In this document: piece by piece, positions 24,675-34,002 of the stretch
Layout of the letters: each line of letters opens with the position of its first letter
Position numbering within the stretch: the stretch's first letter is position 1
NCBI GenBank assembly: GCA_017478725.1
Contig: JAFVDD010000045.1
Span: 1 to 64,000 of the forward strand
Source of the DNA: Paludibacteraceae bacterium
GTDB taxonomy: Bacteria > Bacteroidota > Bacteroidia > Bacteroidales > Paludibacteraceae
Length of the DNA stretch: 64,000 nt
Direction: 5' to 3'
The notes under the pieces: model-generated
Database searches by the model: none
Seen by the model: the letters and a program-made list of their open reading frames with translations, nothing else
What the model was told of the DNA's origin: nothing
Position numbers and translations under genes: made by a program

Positions 24675-25421
24675 TTACGAGTTAAAAATTGTTTCAGGGT
24701 AGGTAATCTCAACCAGCGAGAGGCCTTCGGCAGGGGCCGAGTGGCCGGCACTGCAGCGATTGCGGGCGGCAATGACGGCGGCAAACTGTTCGCGGGTAAG
24801 GTGTCCGCGTCCGACCTCAAAGAGTGTGCCCACCACGGCCCGCACCATGTTTCGGAGGAAGCGGTCGGCGGTGATGGTAAAAGTGGCAGTATGATCGCTG
24901 TCGATGGTCCATCGGGCCTGTCTGACATCGCAAATCATGGTTTTGGCATCGGTGTGTACGCGGCAGAAAGAGGTGAAATCCTGGCGGCCGAGGAGCAGTT
25001 CGGCGGCGCTGTTCATCGCCTGAAAATCCAGTCCCTCCGCCACGCGTGCATGCGTTACAGCCAGGAACGGATCCTTGCGGGTGGTGATGCGGTAACGATA
25101 GGTGCGCGTGAGGGCGTCAAAACGCGCATGGGCGTCCGGCTGCACGGGCGTGACAGCGCGGACGGCGATAGAGGAGGGCAGCAGATTATTGAGCCGCGGA
25201 GCCAGATTGGCCGGAACGGCTTGGGCTGTATCAAAATGCGCCACCATGCACTCGGCATGCACGCCGGCATCCGTTCTCCCCGCAAACGTGAGCGGAACCG
25301 GTGTGCGGAGAATGGTAGCAAAAGCCTGCTCCATAACCTCCTGAACCGTCACCCCGTTGGGTTGCGATTGCGAGCCGTGATAGCCGGTACCGTCATATGC
25401 AAATTCAATGAAGTAGCGCAT
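24675..25421 (-). CDS. truA: tRNA pseudouridine(38-40) synthase
   Basis: 248 residues from the ATG at 25421 (MRYFIEFAYDG). An in-frame ATG 20 codons earlier lies inside the flippase gene and adds a non-conserved stretch. FAGRTDAGVHAECMVAHF contains the catalytic Asp, and YRYRI and FLRNMVRAVVGTL are further TruA marks. It isomerises uridines in the anticodon arm. It overlaps the flippase gene by 17 bases. Confidence 0.96.
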   Translation of the reverse strand: MRYFIEFAYDGTGYHGSQSQPNGVTVQEVMEQAFATILRTPVPLTFAGRTDAGVHAECMVAHFDTAQAVPANLAPRLNNLLPSSIAVRAVTPVQPDAHARFDALTRTYRYRITTRKDPFLAVTHARVAEGLDFQAMNSAAELLLGRQDFTSFCRVHTDAKTMICDVRQARWTIDSDHTATFTITADRFLRNMVRAVVGTLFEVGRGHLTREQFAAVIAARNRCSAGHSAPAEGLSLVEITYPETIFNS

Positions 25422-26901
25422 TGATCTCAGGAGATAATTTTGTTTTGTAGGCGATGAGCAGACCGCCGCCAAGCAGGACAACGGAGCGAAGGATACTATC
25501 GAGCCATATGTTGTTTATTGGCAGATAAGTCTGCCATAGCCAGTTGAGAGCGAAGATGCCGGTTAGCAAGCATAGAATAAGCCACCACCGGGTGTCCACA
25601 ACCCGGATGCGGCTGAGGGCGGTCACCGTAATGACCGTCAGCAGAAAATACATGCCATAGGAAACCAGATTGCTCATGGCGGCGCCGTTCATGCCGTAGA
25701 GTGGCACCAGATAATTGTTGAGAAGGATAGCGCTGATGGTCAGAATAAGCGAAAACAGCAGGCTGAAAGCGTAGAAACGCGAGTAGTTGAGCGCCGTGAG
25801 GCAAATAGTGAATGTAGCCAGGATCAGTTGGCTTACACCCAGAATCAGTACCACGTTGCGCGCAGAGGCATAGGTGGCACCGTTAGGCAGGATATAGTAA
25901 ATGAGGTCGATATTCAGCCATATAGCCAGCAGGATGAATCCGCCGATGAGGAGCAGATTGCCGGTGACCTGACGAATCAGGCGTGAGCACTCCTCATGGT
26001 TCTGCTCCTTGATAGCCTGTGCCAGTTGGGGTGAAGCAATAGCTGTGACGGAGCGGTAGGGCACACTGACCATGACAGCCATATAGGTGGCAATAGCGAA
26101 CACGCCGGTAGAGTCCAGTCCCATCTTGGCCGTCACAAAGAACGACGAGAGGGTAGGCGCCAGCGTGGATGTAAGCGTCGAGACAATCAAGAATCCGGTA
26201 TAGACCAGATAGCGCCGCACCAAGTCAGGGTTGGCGCGCAGGTACTCCCAATCGGGATGCAACCGCACCGGGCGGAGGGATAAGAAATAGCACAGGTTGA
26301 TGACGGCGGCGATAGCATAGTTGAGGCACAGCCCGATCACAAACCCGTCCAGCGAGAGCACACGGAACGCATAGAGCAGATAGAGGATGAGCAATCCTAT
26401 ACGCACCACCAGTTCGCGCACCGCACGCGGGAGAACAATATGCATCAGCACATTGCATGTGGTCTCGCAAATGCTCTGGTAGAGCATGAAAAACGCCAGT
26501 GGCAGGACGAAATAGTAATAGTCCACAAAGAGCGGCGATTTCTCGCCAAACCAGGCGCTGAGGGGTGCATGGCATGCCCAGTAAACGATAGCAAAGAAAA
26601 TAAACCCGGCCAGCGGCACCACCATCGCCCAGAAAAAGAACCCGTGGTCGTTTTCCCCGTCAGAGGATAGATTTCCCTTGCGGGACAGGAAATACGGATA
26701 GAAGCGGATGATGCTGCTGTTGGTGCCCAACTGGGCCAGTCCGATAAAGAGCGTAGCTGCATCAATCAATACCCGCGCCAACCCGATTTCCTCTGTGGTG
26801 AGGAAACGGGTCAGCACGAAGAACGTGGTGACAAAGCCTACGGCTATGCCCAGATAGGTAACTATCGTACCACGGATGGATTGTTTAGCTATGACGCCCA
26901 T
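25405..26901 (-). CDS. Polysaccharide flippase (Wzx/MATE-like), 12-14 membrane segments
   Basis: 498 residues of alternating hydrophobic helices. It opens with GVIAKQSIRGTIVTYLGIAVGF and FVLTRFLTTEEIGLARVLID, the usual start of lipopolysaccharide/O-antigen flippases of the MOP superfamily. The likely job is moving lipid-linked sugars across the inner membrane. No glycosyltransferase genes lie beside it, and a second, unrelated-looking flippase is at 29535-30980, so the substrate cannot be said. It overlaps truA at its 3' end. Confidence 0.88.
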   Translation of the reverse strand: MGVIAKQSIRGTIVTYLGIAVGFVTTFFVLTRFLTTEEIGLARVLIDAATLFIGLAQLGTNSSIIRFYPYFLSRKGNLSSDGENDHGFFFWAMVVPLAGFIFFAIVYWACHAPLSAWFGEKSPLFVDYYYFVLPLAFFMLYQSICETTCNVLMHIVLPRAVRELVVRIGLLILYLLYAFRVLSLDGFVIGLCLNYAIAAVINLCYFLSLRPVRLHPDWEYLRANPDLVRRYLVYTGFLIVSTLTSTLAPTLSSFFVTAKMGLDSTGVFAIATYMAVMVSVPYRSVTAIASPQLAQAIKEQNHEECSRLIRQVTGNLLLIGGFILLAIWLNIDLIYYILPNGATYASARNVVLILGVSQLILATFTICLTALNYSRFYAFSLLFSLILTISAILLNNYLVPLYGMNGAAMSNLVSYGMYFLLTVITVTALSRIRVVDTRWWLILCLLTGIFALNWLWQTYLPINNIWLDSILRSVVLLGGGLLIAYKTKLSPEINALLH

Positions 26902-26910
26902 AGTTGTGAA

Positions 26911-26945
26911 ATCGTTATGACGTTATGTCGTCATGACGTCATGAC
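26911..26945. repeat. Octamer-type repeat (TGWCGTCA family)
   Basis: Degenerate tandem ATGACGTT/ATGTCGTC/ATGACGTC units in the gap between the flippase and FKBP genes. It is related to the tracts at 58920 and 63535. Confidence 0.55.
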
Positions 26946-26948
26946 GAA

Positions 26949-28193
26949 TTACTTGATTTCCAACAGCTCGACGGTGAAGATGAGGGTAGCGAACGGAGGA
27001 ATCGACTGGCCTGCGCCGCGCTCACCGTAGCCGAGTTCGTACGGGATATACAGTTTGTATTTCGAGCCGACAGGCATCAACTGCAGACCCTCGGTCCAGC
27101 CTTTGATGACACCATTGAGGGGGAACTCAATCGGTTCGCCGCGCTGGTAGCTGCTGTCGAAAACAGTGCCGTCAATCAGTGTTCCTTCGTAGTGCACCTT
27201 AACCGTTTGCTCGGCCGTCGGGCGTCTGCCTTTGCCTTGGCGGAGCACCTCGTACTGGAGACCGCTCTCAGTCACTTTGACACCGTCGCGAAGGGCGTTT
27301 TCTTGCAGGAACTGCTCGCCGGCTTCTTTGGCTTCGCCGTATTTGAGACGTGCGATCACGCTATCCACATACTGACCGGCTGCCTGCATGTCCATCTGCT
27401 CGGTGTAGTTGTACAGACCGTTGATAAAGCCCTGTTTGATGAGGTCGTAGTTGGTCTCCAGACCCGGAATACCGAGCAGACCGACAGGCTCCTGCTCGCG
27501 GATAGCTTTGCCTACGTTTTTGCCCATAGCCACCACTTGCGGGTTGCGGGTGTTCATTTTGAGGCCTGCATTGACAGCATCGATAAACTCGTCCAGACTC
27601 TCCATGGCTGAATCGGTGGCGAACAGATACATGCGCATCTGCGAACCGTTGAGCATACCAAACGCGTAGTTGAGCGAGTCGTTGTAGGTCGCGAGCGCAA
27701 CAGCCTGTGCTTTCTTGGGGCATTTGGCTGTGACTGTTTTGCCGGCTTCTCCTCCTGCCTGTGCCTGATAGGCCTGCATGAAGAACGCTTGTGCGGCGTC
27801 GGGATGCATAACCGTGGTGTCCTGATAGAGACCGTTGACCAGACCCTGGAAGAAAATCTTCTCGTTGAGCGTCCAGGCTTTGTTCTCCGCCAGACCGTTC
27901 TTCTCCATGGCTTTGACCGACTGACCGAACTGACGGCCAGAGGTGGCAATCTCGCTGAGTTGTTCTTCCTTGCCGGTATAGGCTTCCTCAAGAGCGTCAA
28001 TAAACTCTGCTACTGCAGCATCGCTGCTGTCGCTACGGAGGTAGTAATTCTTGATTTGAAGACCATTGAGCAGTCCGATGGCATAGTTGACCGAGTCGGT
28101 CTCGCCGGCAAGCACTACATCATGTGCTTTGTAACTGTTGCCGCAGGAGATCATCGCCATTGCGGCAAGCATAAAAATACTGATTTTTTTCAT
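26949..28193 (-). CDS. FKBP-type peptidyl-prolyl isomerase lipoprotein, duplicated N-domain
   Basis: 414 residues. Lipobox AMISCGNS. Two FKBP_N-like helical segments in tandem (each with [11 protein letters not shown] or [11 protein letters not shown]) precede one catalytic FKBP domain at about 310-414 ([49 protein letters not shown]). Such proteins help fold exported proteins. The C-terminal domain is almost the same as that of the next gene downstream, so one arose by duplication. The spacing to that next gene is 57 bases. Confidence 0.93.
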   Translation of the reverse strand: MKKISIFMLAAMAMISCGNSYKAHDVVLAGETDSVNYAIGLLNGLQIKNYYLRSDSSDAAVAEFIDALEEAYTGKEEQLSEIATSGRQFGQSVKAMEKNGLAENKAWTLNEKIFFQGLVNGLYQDTTVMHPDAAQAFFMQAYQAQAGGEAGKTVTAKCPKKAQAVALATYNDSLNYAFGMLNGSQMRMYLFATDSAMESLDEFIDAVNAGLKMNTRNPQVVAMGKNVGKAIREQEPVGLLGIPGLETNYDLIKQGFINGLYNYTEQMDMQAAGQYVDSVIARLKYGEAKEAGEQFLQENALRDGVKVTESGLQYEVLRQGKGRRPTAEQTVKVHYEGTLIDGTVFDSSYQRGEPIEFPLNGVIKGWTEGLQLMPVGSKYKLYIPYELGYGERGAGQSIPPFATLIFTVELLEIK

Positions 28194-28250
28194 TGTTTCT
28201 TATTGTTATTTCAATTTGTCGATATTTCGATTTGTCGACATGACGAGAAA

Positions 28251-28835
28251 TTACTCAATTCCTAACAGTTCTACGGTGAAAATAAGTGCTGCGTAGGGCG
28301 GGATGGATTGTCCGGCACCGCGCTCGCCGTAAGCCAGCTGGTAAGGGATGTAGAATTTATACTTCGAGCCGATTGACATGAGCTGCAGGCCTTCCGTCCA
28401 GCCTTTGATTACTCCGTTGAGCGGGAAAGAGATAGATTCGCCGCGGCGATAGCTGCTGTCGAAAACAGTACCGTCAATCAATGTTCCTTCATAATGTACA
28501 CGTACGGTGTCGGTAGCCTTGGGCTTCTGTCCCAGAGAGGGCTCCAGAACCTCGTACTGCAGACCGCTGGCTGTCACTTTGACGCCCTCGCGTTTGGCGT
28601 TTTCGGCAAGGAATTTCTCGCCGTCAGCCTTGGCTGCGCCGGCTACTTTCTGCTCCAACTCCTGGAAGAAAGTATTCAATACCTGCTGCGCCTCCTGGTA
28701 ACTGATTTTAGGCTGCTGTTTCGTAAGTACATCTTCAATGCCTTGTGCGAGGTCCTGATAACTGAGGCTCTCTACGCCGCTGGAGACGAGGTTCTGACCC
28801 ATTGAAAGGCCTAATGCATAACTGATTTTGTCCAT
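28251..28835 (-). CDS. FKBP-type peptidyl-prolyl isomerase (FKBP22-like)
   Basis: 194 residues with no signal peptide visible. The N-terminal dimerisation helices (SYALGLSMGQNLVSSGVES) are followed by the FKBP domain ([45 protein letters not shown]). The layout is that of FkpA/FKBP22 types. It lies between ribE and the lipoprotein FKBP with short gaps, in the same minus-strand run. Lack of a signal suggests a cytoplasmic place, unlike its neighbour. Confidence 0.93.
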   Translation of the reverse strand: MDKISYALGLSMGQNLVSSGVESLSYQDLAQGIEDVLTKQQPKISYQEAQQVLNTFFQELEQKVAGAAKADGEKFLAENAKREGVKVTASGLQYEVLEPSLGQKPKATDTVRVHYEGTLIDGTVFDSSYRRGESISFPLNGVIKGWTEGLQLMSIGSKYKFYIPYQLAYGERGAGQSIPPYAALIFTVELLGIE

Positions 28836-28868
28836 AAAGTCATTTACAATTTTATCATTTAAATTCTA

Positions 28869-29495
28869 TTATTTATTGCCGTTCAATATCGCCGCATAGC
28901 GGGAGATATATTTGCCGAGGATGTCAAACTCAAGGTTCACGATGGTTCCTTCCTTAATGTATTTGAAGTTGGTGTTCTCCTCGGTGTAAGGGATGATGCA
29001 GACGGACACATAGCCCTTGTTGCCTATAACATCCGGTTCGCAAACAGTCAGGCTTACGCCGTTGATGCTCACCGACCCCTTGTCCACGCAGAAATAACCG
29101 CGTTCCACCATCTCTTTCGTTGACTCATACTCAAAGCGGTAATACCAACTGCCGTCGGTCTCTTTGGCCTCGATGCAACGAGCCATCTGGTCCACGTGCC
29201 CCTGCACAATATGTCCGTCCAGACGGCCACCCATCAGCATCGACCGCTCCACGTTGACCCAGTCGCCTTCTTTGAGCAAATCGAGGTTGGTCAGCCTGAG
29301 TGTTTCCTGCATGGCTGTTACGGTATATAAATCTCCGTCTGTTTTCACTACAGTCAGGCAAACGCCGTTGTGCGCAACCGACTGGTCAATCGACAGCGGT
29401 TCGCCGAACGGGTTGCGGAGAGTGAAGTGTTTGTTGGTTTGCTCAGTCTCTATCTTAACGACCTGAGCCATTGTTTCTACAATTCCTGAAAACAT
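28869..29495 (-). CDS. ribE: Riboflavin synthase, alpha subunit
   Basis: 208 residues. Starts MFSGIVETMAQV as in the family. Two lumazine-binding halves: LSIDQSVAHNGVCLTVV in the first and VDKGSVSINGVSLTVCE in the second. It converts two lumazines into riboflavin plus a pyrimidine. I see no FMN riboswitch upstream, only a 39-base gap to the flippase gene, so regulation is probably through the operon. Confidence 0.96.
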   Translation of the reverse strand: MFSGIVETMAQVVKIETEQTNKHFTLRNPFGEPLSIDQSVAHNGVCLTVVKTDGDLYTVTAMQETLRLTNLDLLKEGDWVNVERSMLMGGRLDGHIVQGHVDQMARCIEAKETDGSWYYRFEYESTKEMVERGYFCVDKGSVSINGVSLTVCEPDVIGNKGYVSVCIIPYTEENTNFKYIKEGTIVNLEFDILGKYISRYAAILNGNK

Positions 29496-29534
29496 AAAAA
29501 CTATTTACGATTTATTCATTTACCATTTGTTCAT

Positions 29535-30980
29535 TTATTTGAAGTATTTGCCTACTACCGGCAGCGCGGACAAAGGGAAATCCCTGCGTGTAAGCACTAT
29601 GAGGTATATGGCGATGAGCGCTGTGCCTATTGCCATCTGCCACCACATGTTGAGCGAGGTATTCATGCGTACGGCATAATACACAGCCAGCAAACCGACC
29701 GTCAGCAATGTGTACAAACCGATGCGTTTCAGGTCATACGGAATGGGCGCTTTCTTCTGGCCGATGAAATAGGATAGCAGCATGATTACAAAATAGCACA
29801 CCAGACTGCTGCCGCAGCTGGCCCAATAGCCTATCCGCGGTACGCCGACAATCTGCAGCACCAGCGTGATAGCCAAACCGATTAACGAGAAATACGCGCC
29901 CCATTTGGTCTCATCCGTCAGTTTGTACCAGAAACTGAGGTTGAAATAGATGCCCTGGAAGACGTACGTCCACAGCACAATAGGCACAATCTTCAGTCCC
30001 TCCCAGTAGGCGCCGGAGATGATGTAGCGGAATATATCCAGATAGAAAATCACGCCTAGCAGAATAAGATAGGAGAAGATGATGTAGTATTTCATCGCAT
30101 CGGCATATGCTTCTACTGACTGGCGGTCTTTATGCTTGGCGAACACGAAGGGCTCGTAGGCATAGCGGAAGGCCTGGGTGAACATCATCATCACCATCGC
30201 CACCTTGAAGCACGCGCCGTAAATACCCAGTTGTGCCTGTGTGTCCGCGCCTGTGTATAAATAAGGGAACAGAATACGATCGAGCGTCTGGTTCATGATA
30301 CCCGCTACGCCCAATACCAGTAGCGGCAATGAATAACGCAGCATCTCTTTGAGTACCTGTACGTCAAAACGACCGCCCTTGGGCATGGTCATCGGCAGCA
30401 GGCACAGCGTCTGGATGGTGGTGGCGAGTATATTGCTGAGGAACACGTAGAACACATCGTTCTTGCCCAACACTACCAGGAACAACAGGTTGAAACCTAT
30501 ATTCAGCAGCACAAACAGCAACTTGAGTGCCGCAAAAGCAACCGGCCGTTTCTGATACCTCAGGTACGCAAAAGGAATACAAGCAAACGCATCGATGGCA
30601 ACTGTGGCAAACATCATCTCCACAAACTCCGAATGATCAGGATAGCCCAGTACGTTAGCAACCGGCTGATGGAAAACCACCACGAGCAACGTGAACAGCG
30701 CACTGCTGCAAAGCAGCGTCAGGTAGGCGGTTTTATAGACGGTCTTCGGATCATAGTCCTCGCGGTTGGCAAAGCGGAAGAAGCCTGTCTCCATGCCGTA
30801 CGTGAGCAATACCAGCAGCAATGCCGTCCACGCGTAGATATTGGTTACAATACCATAGTCTGCCGTACGCGCCAGAGCGTACGTGTAGAGCGGCACGAGC
30901 AGGTAGTTCAGAAACTTGCCTATTATACTGCTCAATCCATAGATGGCGGTGTCCTTCGCCAAGGATTTCATTTCACTCAT
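29535..30980 (-). CDS. Oligosaccharide flippase family protein
   Basis: 481 residues with about 12-14 hydrophobic helices. Begins MKSLAKDTAIYGLSSIIGKFLNYLLVPLYTY, the common start of Wzx-like proteins in Bacteroidetes, with ADYGIVTNIYAWTALLLVLLTYGMETGFFRF after it. It probably flips lipid-linked saccharides. It sits just downstream of rsmI and upstream of ribE, without sugar genes. Confidence 0.9.
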   Translation of the reverse strand: MSEMKSLAKDTAIYGLSSIIGKFLNYLLVPLYTYALARTADYGIVTNIYAWTALLLVLLTYGMETGFFRFANREDYDPKTVYKTAYLTLLCSSALFTLLVVVFHQPVANVLGYPDHSEFVEMMFATVAIDAFACIPFAYLRYQKRPVAFAALKLLFVLLNIGFNLLFLVVLGKNDVFYVFLSNILATTIQTLCLLPMTMPKGGRFDVQVLKEMLRYSLPLLVLGVAGIMNQTLDRILFPYLYTGADTQAQLGIYGACFKVAMVMMMFTQAFRYAYEPFVFAKHKDRQSVEAYADAMKYYIIFSYLILLGVIFYLDIFRYIISGAYWEGLKIVPIVLWTYVFQGIYFNLSFWYKLTDETKWGAYFSLIGLAITLVLQIVGVPRIGYWASCGSSLVCYFVIMLLSYFIGQKKAPIPYDLKRIGLYTLLTVGLLAVYYAVRMNTSLNMWWQMAIGTALIAIYLIVLTRRDFPLSALPVVGKYFK

Positions 30981-30995
30981 AATAGCTTTCGGTTT

Positions 30996-31664
30996 TCAGC
31001 ATTCAGCCCCGGCAACACAAAGGACAATCTCCCCTTTCGGCGGAGTCTGTTTGAAATGGGTAATCAGTTCCACAAGCGTGCCTCGCACCGTCTCTTCATG
31101 CACTTTGCTGATCTCGCGGGTGACGGAGGCTTTGCGTTCCTCGCCGCAGACCGCCGCTAACTGCTCCAGCGTCTTGACAAGTCGGAACGGCGACTCATAG
31201 ACGATAAAGGTCTCATCCAGCGCTGCAAGGTACTGCAAGCGCGTCTGGCGTCCTTTCTTCTGCGGCAGGAACCCCTCGAAATAGAAGTGGTTGTTCGGCA
31301 GCCCGCTGTCCACCAATGCCGGCACAAAAGCCGTGGCACCCGGCAGGGTTTGTATCTCGATACCCGCTTCCGCTGCGGCTCTGACGAGGAAAAAACCGGG
31401 ATCAGAAATGGCAGGCGTGCCGGCATCGCTGATCAGGGCGATGTTGGCACCCGCTTTGAGACGCTCCACGATATCCGCACTCGTCTCATGTTCGTTGAAC
31501 TTATGATGGCTCTTGAGCGGCGTATGGATGTCGAAATGCTGCAAGAGCACGCCGCTGGTGCGCGTGTCTTCCGCCAAAATCAAATCCACAGACTTCAGCA
31601 CCTCAATAGCACGGAACGTCATGTCCTGCAGATTGCCGACCGGTGTAGGAACAATAAACAACAT
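30996..31664 (-). CDS. rsmI: 16S rRNA 2'-O-methyltransferase RsmI (C1402)
   Basis: 222 residues from the ATG at 31664 (MLFIVPTPVGNLQDMTFRA). The longer frame adds 32 non-conserved residues and is rejected. LILAEDTRTSGVLLQHF, ALISDAGTPAISDPG and EGFLPQKKGRQTRL are family motifs. It uses SAM to methylate the decoding region of 16S rRNA. The last codons (AGAEC-stop) are written by a degenerate copy of the 7-bp GCTGAAT repeat at 30984-31010, so the natural end may have been replaced by repeat DNA. Confidence 0.95.
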   Translation of the reverse strand: MLFIVPTPVGNLQDMTFRAIEVLKSVDLILAEDTRTSGVLLQHFDIHTPLKSHHKFNEHETSADIVERLKAGANIALISDAGTPAISDPGFFLVRAAAEAGIEIQTLPGATAFVPALVDSGLPNNHFYFEGFLPQKKGRQTRLQYLAALDETFIVYESPFRLVKTLEQLAAVCGEERKASVTREISKVHEETVRGTLVELITHFKQTPPKGEIVLCVAGAEC

Positions 31665-31692
31665 GTACAATGTACGATTTACGATGTCCGAA

Positions 31693-32406
31693 TTATCCGA
31701 AGCGGCGGTGGAGAGTGACGAGGAATTGTTGGTAGGTGTTGCTCTCCGTATCCCACTCAAACTTGCTGTTGATATAGTGCAAAGCCTCGTCGAACGAACC
31801 GAGTTTGTTCAGTTCGTCCAGCGTGCGTTGCATCAGTTCGGCGTTCTGGCCGAACAACTCGCGCTGATACAGGAACCGGTCGCCTAAGGAGATAGCCAGA
31901 CGGATGTCGTCCACAGCCTTGCCGTAGATAGCCGCCTTCGGCGAAGCCTGCTCCTCTACTACAGGCTTGGACTCAGGGGTAGCAACAGGCTCTGGCTCTT
32001 CTGCTACAGGTTCTGACTCAGGGGCAGCCATCGGCTCCGGCTCTACTGCAGGCTCGGGAGCCTGAATCTCCGGTTCTTCTTGAACCTCCTGAACCTCCGG
32101 TTCAACAACGGTCTCCGGCTCTTCGCTCACTGGCTGTTCGTCTTCCGGCGTCAGGGTGCGCAACTGGGCCTCCTCCAGAATCTCGTTCATCCTGTTCAGA
32201 TGGCCGGCAATAGCCGCCAGCTTGGGCTTGACCTCTTGTTGGGCGGTCTCTACATCGCCCAGGCGTGCTCTCAGTGCATTGCGCTCTTCTACCAGTACGG
32301 CGATACGCTCTTCCTGAACGGTCAGGCGTTTCTCCAACTCAGCGATGCGCGCTTCCTGTTTCTCAAAATATTTAATGAGTTCTTCCATTTCTTTCATCTT
32401 TAACAT
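31693..32406 (-). CDS. Coiled-coil protein with acidic linker and conserved Bacteroidetes C-terminus, unknown function
   Basis: 237 residues. 1-90 is a coiled coil (KYFEKQEARIAELEKRL). About 95-165 is a Pro/Glu/Val-rich linker with PESEPVAEEPEPVATPESKP-like units. About 165-237 is a globular end (VDDIRLAISLGDRFLYQRELFG ... NSKFEWD ... FLVTLHRRFG). I remember that end as a recurring, uncharacterised Bacteroidetes C-terminus. It lies between the POT transporter (12 bases) and rsmI. No signal peptide. I assign no function. Confidence 0.75.
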   Translation of the reverse strand: MLKMKEMEELIKYFEKQEARIAELEKRLTVQEERIAVLVEERNALRARLGDVETAQQEVKPKLAAIAGHLNRMNEILEEAQLRTLTPEDEQPVSEEPETVVEPEVQEVQEEPEIQAPEPAVEPEPMAAPESEPVAEEPEPVATPESKPVVEEQASPKAAIYGKAVDDIRLAISLGDRFLYQRELFGQNAELMQRTLDELNKLGSFDEALHYINSKFEWDTESNTYQQFLVTLHRRFG

Positions 32407-32418
32407 TTCACTTTCACC

Positions 32419-33957
32419 TTACTTCGTCGCTTCTTCCAGTTTTTTCATGATATAGAACATGAAGATGGCAGCTACAAGGCAGACGCCTACAAACACCGTC
32501 CATACAAGCCACAACGGCAACTCGCCCCAAAGGAACCCGCCTACGGAAACGAGCATGTTGCCCAGTGCGGTAGCTACAAACCAAAGACCCATCATCGCAC
32601 CTTTGTACTGCGGAGGAGCCACTTTGCTGACAAACGAGATACCCATCGGGCTCAGCAGTAATTCGCCGAACGTAAGAATCAAGTATGTGATAATCAGCAC
32701 ATTCGCGTTAGCAAATGTTGCGTCACCACTCACGCGTGCCAACTCCTGTTGCGCCGGCGAGAGTAGCCCCACAGAGCACAACGCCATAAATACATAAGCG
32801 GCTGCAGCTACTACCATTCCGTACGCAATCTTACGCGGCGCAGATGGTTCTTTACCGCGTTTGGCGAGCGAACCGAAGATAGCCAAACTAATCGGAGTCA
32901 GGGCTACTACGTAGAACGGGTTGAACTGTTGGAAGATAGGAGCAGCGATAGCCAGCGTTTCGGGGTGGGTGGTGTACTTGTATACCAGCACAGCTGCGGC
33001 TACAACACCGATGCAACTCCAGATGGTCTTGGCTTTGCGCGAACCTTCGCCAAAGATACCAAACAACGCATAAACCAAGATAGCCACCATCACCAAATTG
33101 ATGATATCAAATGCCATCGTCTGAAGGCCGCTGACGGAGGGCGCTACAAACTCATTAGCGAAATAGGTGAGCGTCAGTCCGTTCTGGTGGAAAGCCATCC
33201 AGAAGAACAACACTACCGTGAACACCAGACACAACGCCACGATACGTTTCTTGGTCTGCTCCGGCGTCAGTTCTTCTACTTTCTGACCAGCGGCAGCAGC
33301 TTGTTTAGCCGTGTGCTCCACGTGCTTGAACCAAGGACGGCAAGCGTAGTAGATAGCGATACTCAAAATCAGCGAAGCACATGCCACCATGAACGCAAAG
33401 TGATAACTGTCGTTCACGCTGTAGCCCAGGCTCTCTTGTGCCCAAGCCATAATCTTTACAGCAGCTGTCGGAGCGAACATCGCACCGATGTTAATAGCCA
33501 TATAGAATAGCGAGAAAGCCGCGTCACGACGGTCGGCGTACTTCGGGTCGTCATACAGATTGCCAACCATCACCTGCAGGTTGCCCTTGAAGAGACCCGT
33601 TCCGAAACTGATCAACACCAGCGCAGCAAACATAGCCGTCATCGGCACAGCTATCGCTCCGTTGTCAATGCCTCCCAGAGGTATAGCCAGCAACAGATAA
33701 CCGATGAACATGACGATGATACCGATGGTCACACACTTGCCATAACCGATCTTGTCGGCCAAGATACCTCCTACAAGCGGCAGGAAATATACCAAACCGA
33801 GAAAAGACGAATAGATCAAACCGGCTGTTCCGGGGGCAAGACCAAAATTAGCGCGCAAGAAAAGCGCAAACACGGCTAACATTGTATAGTAGCCGAAGCG
33901 TTCGCCTGTGTTGGCGAGTGCAAGAGCGAAAAGCCCTTTAGGTTGATTGCTAAACAT
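32419..33957 (-). CDS. POT/PTR family proton-coupled peptide transporter
   Basis: 512 residues with about 12-14 membrane helices. NTGERFGYYTMLAVFALFLRANFGL carries the ExxERF-YY proton-coupling motif, and GLVYFLPLVGGILADKIGYGK and SFGTGLFKGNLQVMVGNLY are further POT marks. It imports di- and tripeptides into the cytoplasm using the proton gradient. This fits the secreted proteases later in the window. It is not linked to them in an operon. Confidence 0.95.
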   Translation of the reverse strand: MFSNQPKGLFALALANTGERFGYYTMLAVFALFLRANFGLAPGTAGLIYSSFLGLVYFLPLVGGILADKIGYGKCVTIGIIVMFIGYLLLAIPLGGIDNGAIAVPMTAMFAALVLISFGTGLFKGNLQVMVGNLYDDPKYADRRDAAFSLFYMAINIGAMFAPTAAVKIMAWAQESLGYSVNDSYHFAFMVACASLILSIAIYYACRPWFKHVEHTAKQAAAAGQKVEELTPEQTKKRIVALCLVFTVVLFFWMAFHQNGLTLTYFANEFVAPSVSGLQTMAFDIINLVMVAILVYALFGIFGEGSRKAKTIWSCIGVVAAAVLVYKYTTHPETLAIAAPIFQQFNPFYVVALTPISLAIFGSLAKRGKEPSAPRKIAYGMVVAAAAYVFMALCSVGLLSPAQQELARVSGDATFANANVLIITYLILTFGELLLSPMGISFVSKVAPPQYKGAMMGLWFVATALGNMLVSVGGFLWGELPLWLVWTVFVGVCLVAAIFMFYIMKKLEEATK

Positions 33958-34002
33958 AAACTATAATTATTTAATGATTTTTTTCGTTATACCGTTATGT
34001 CG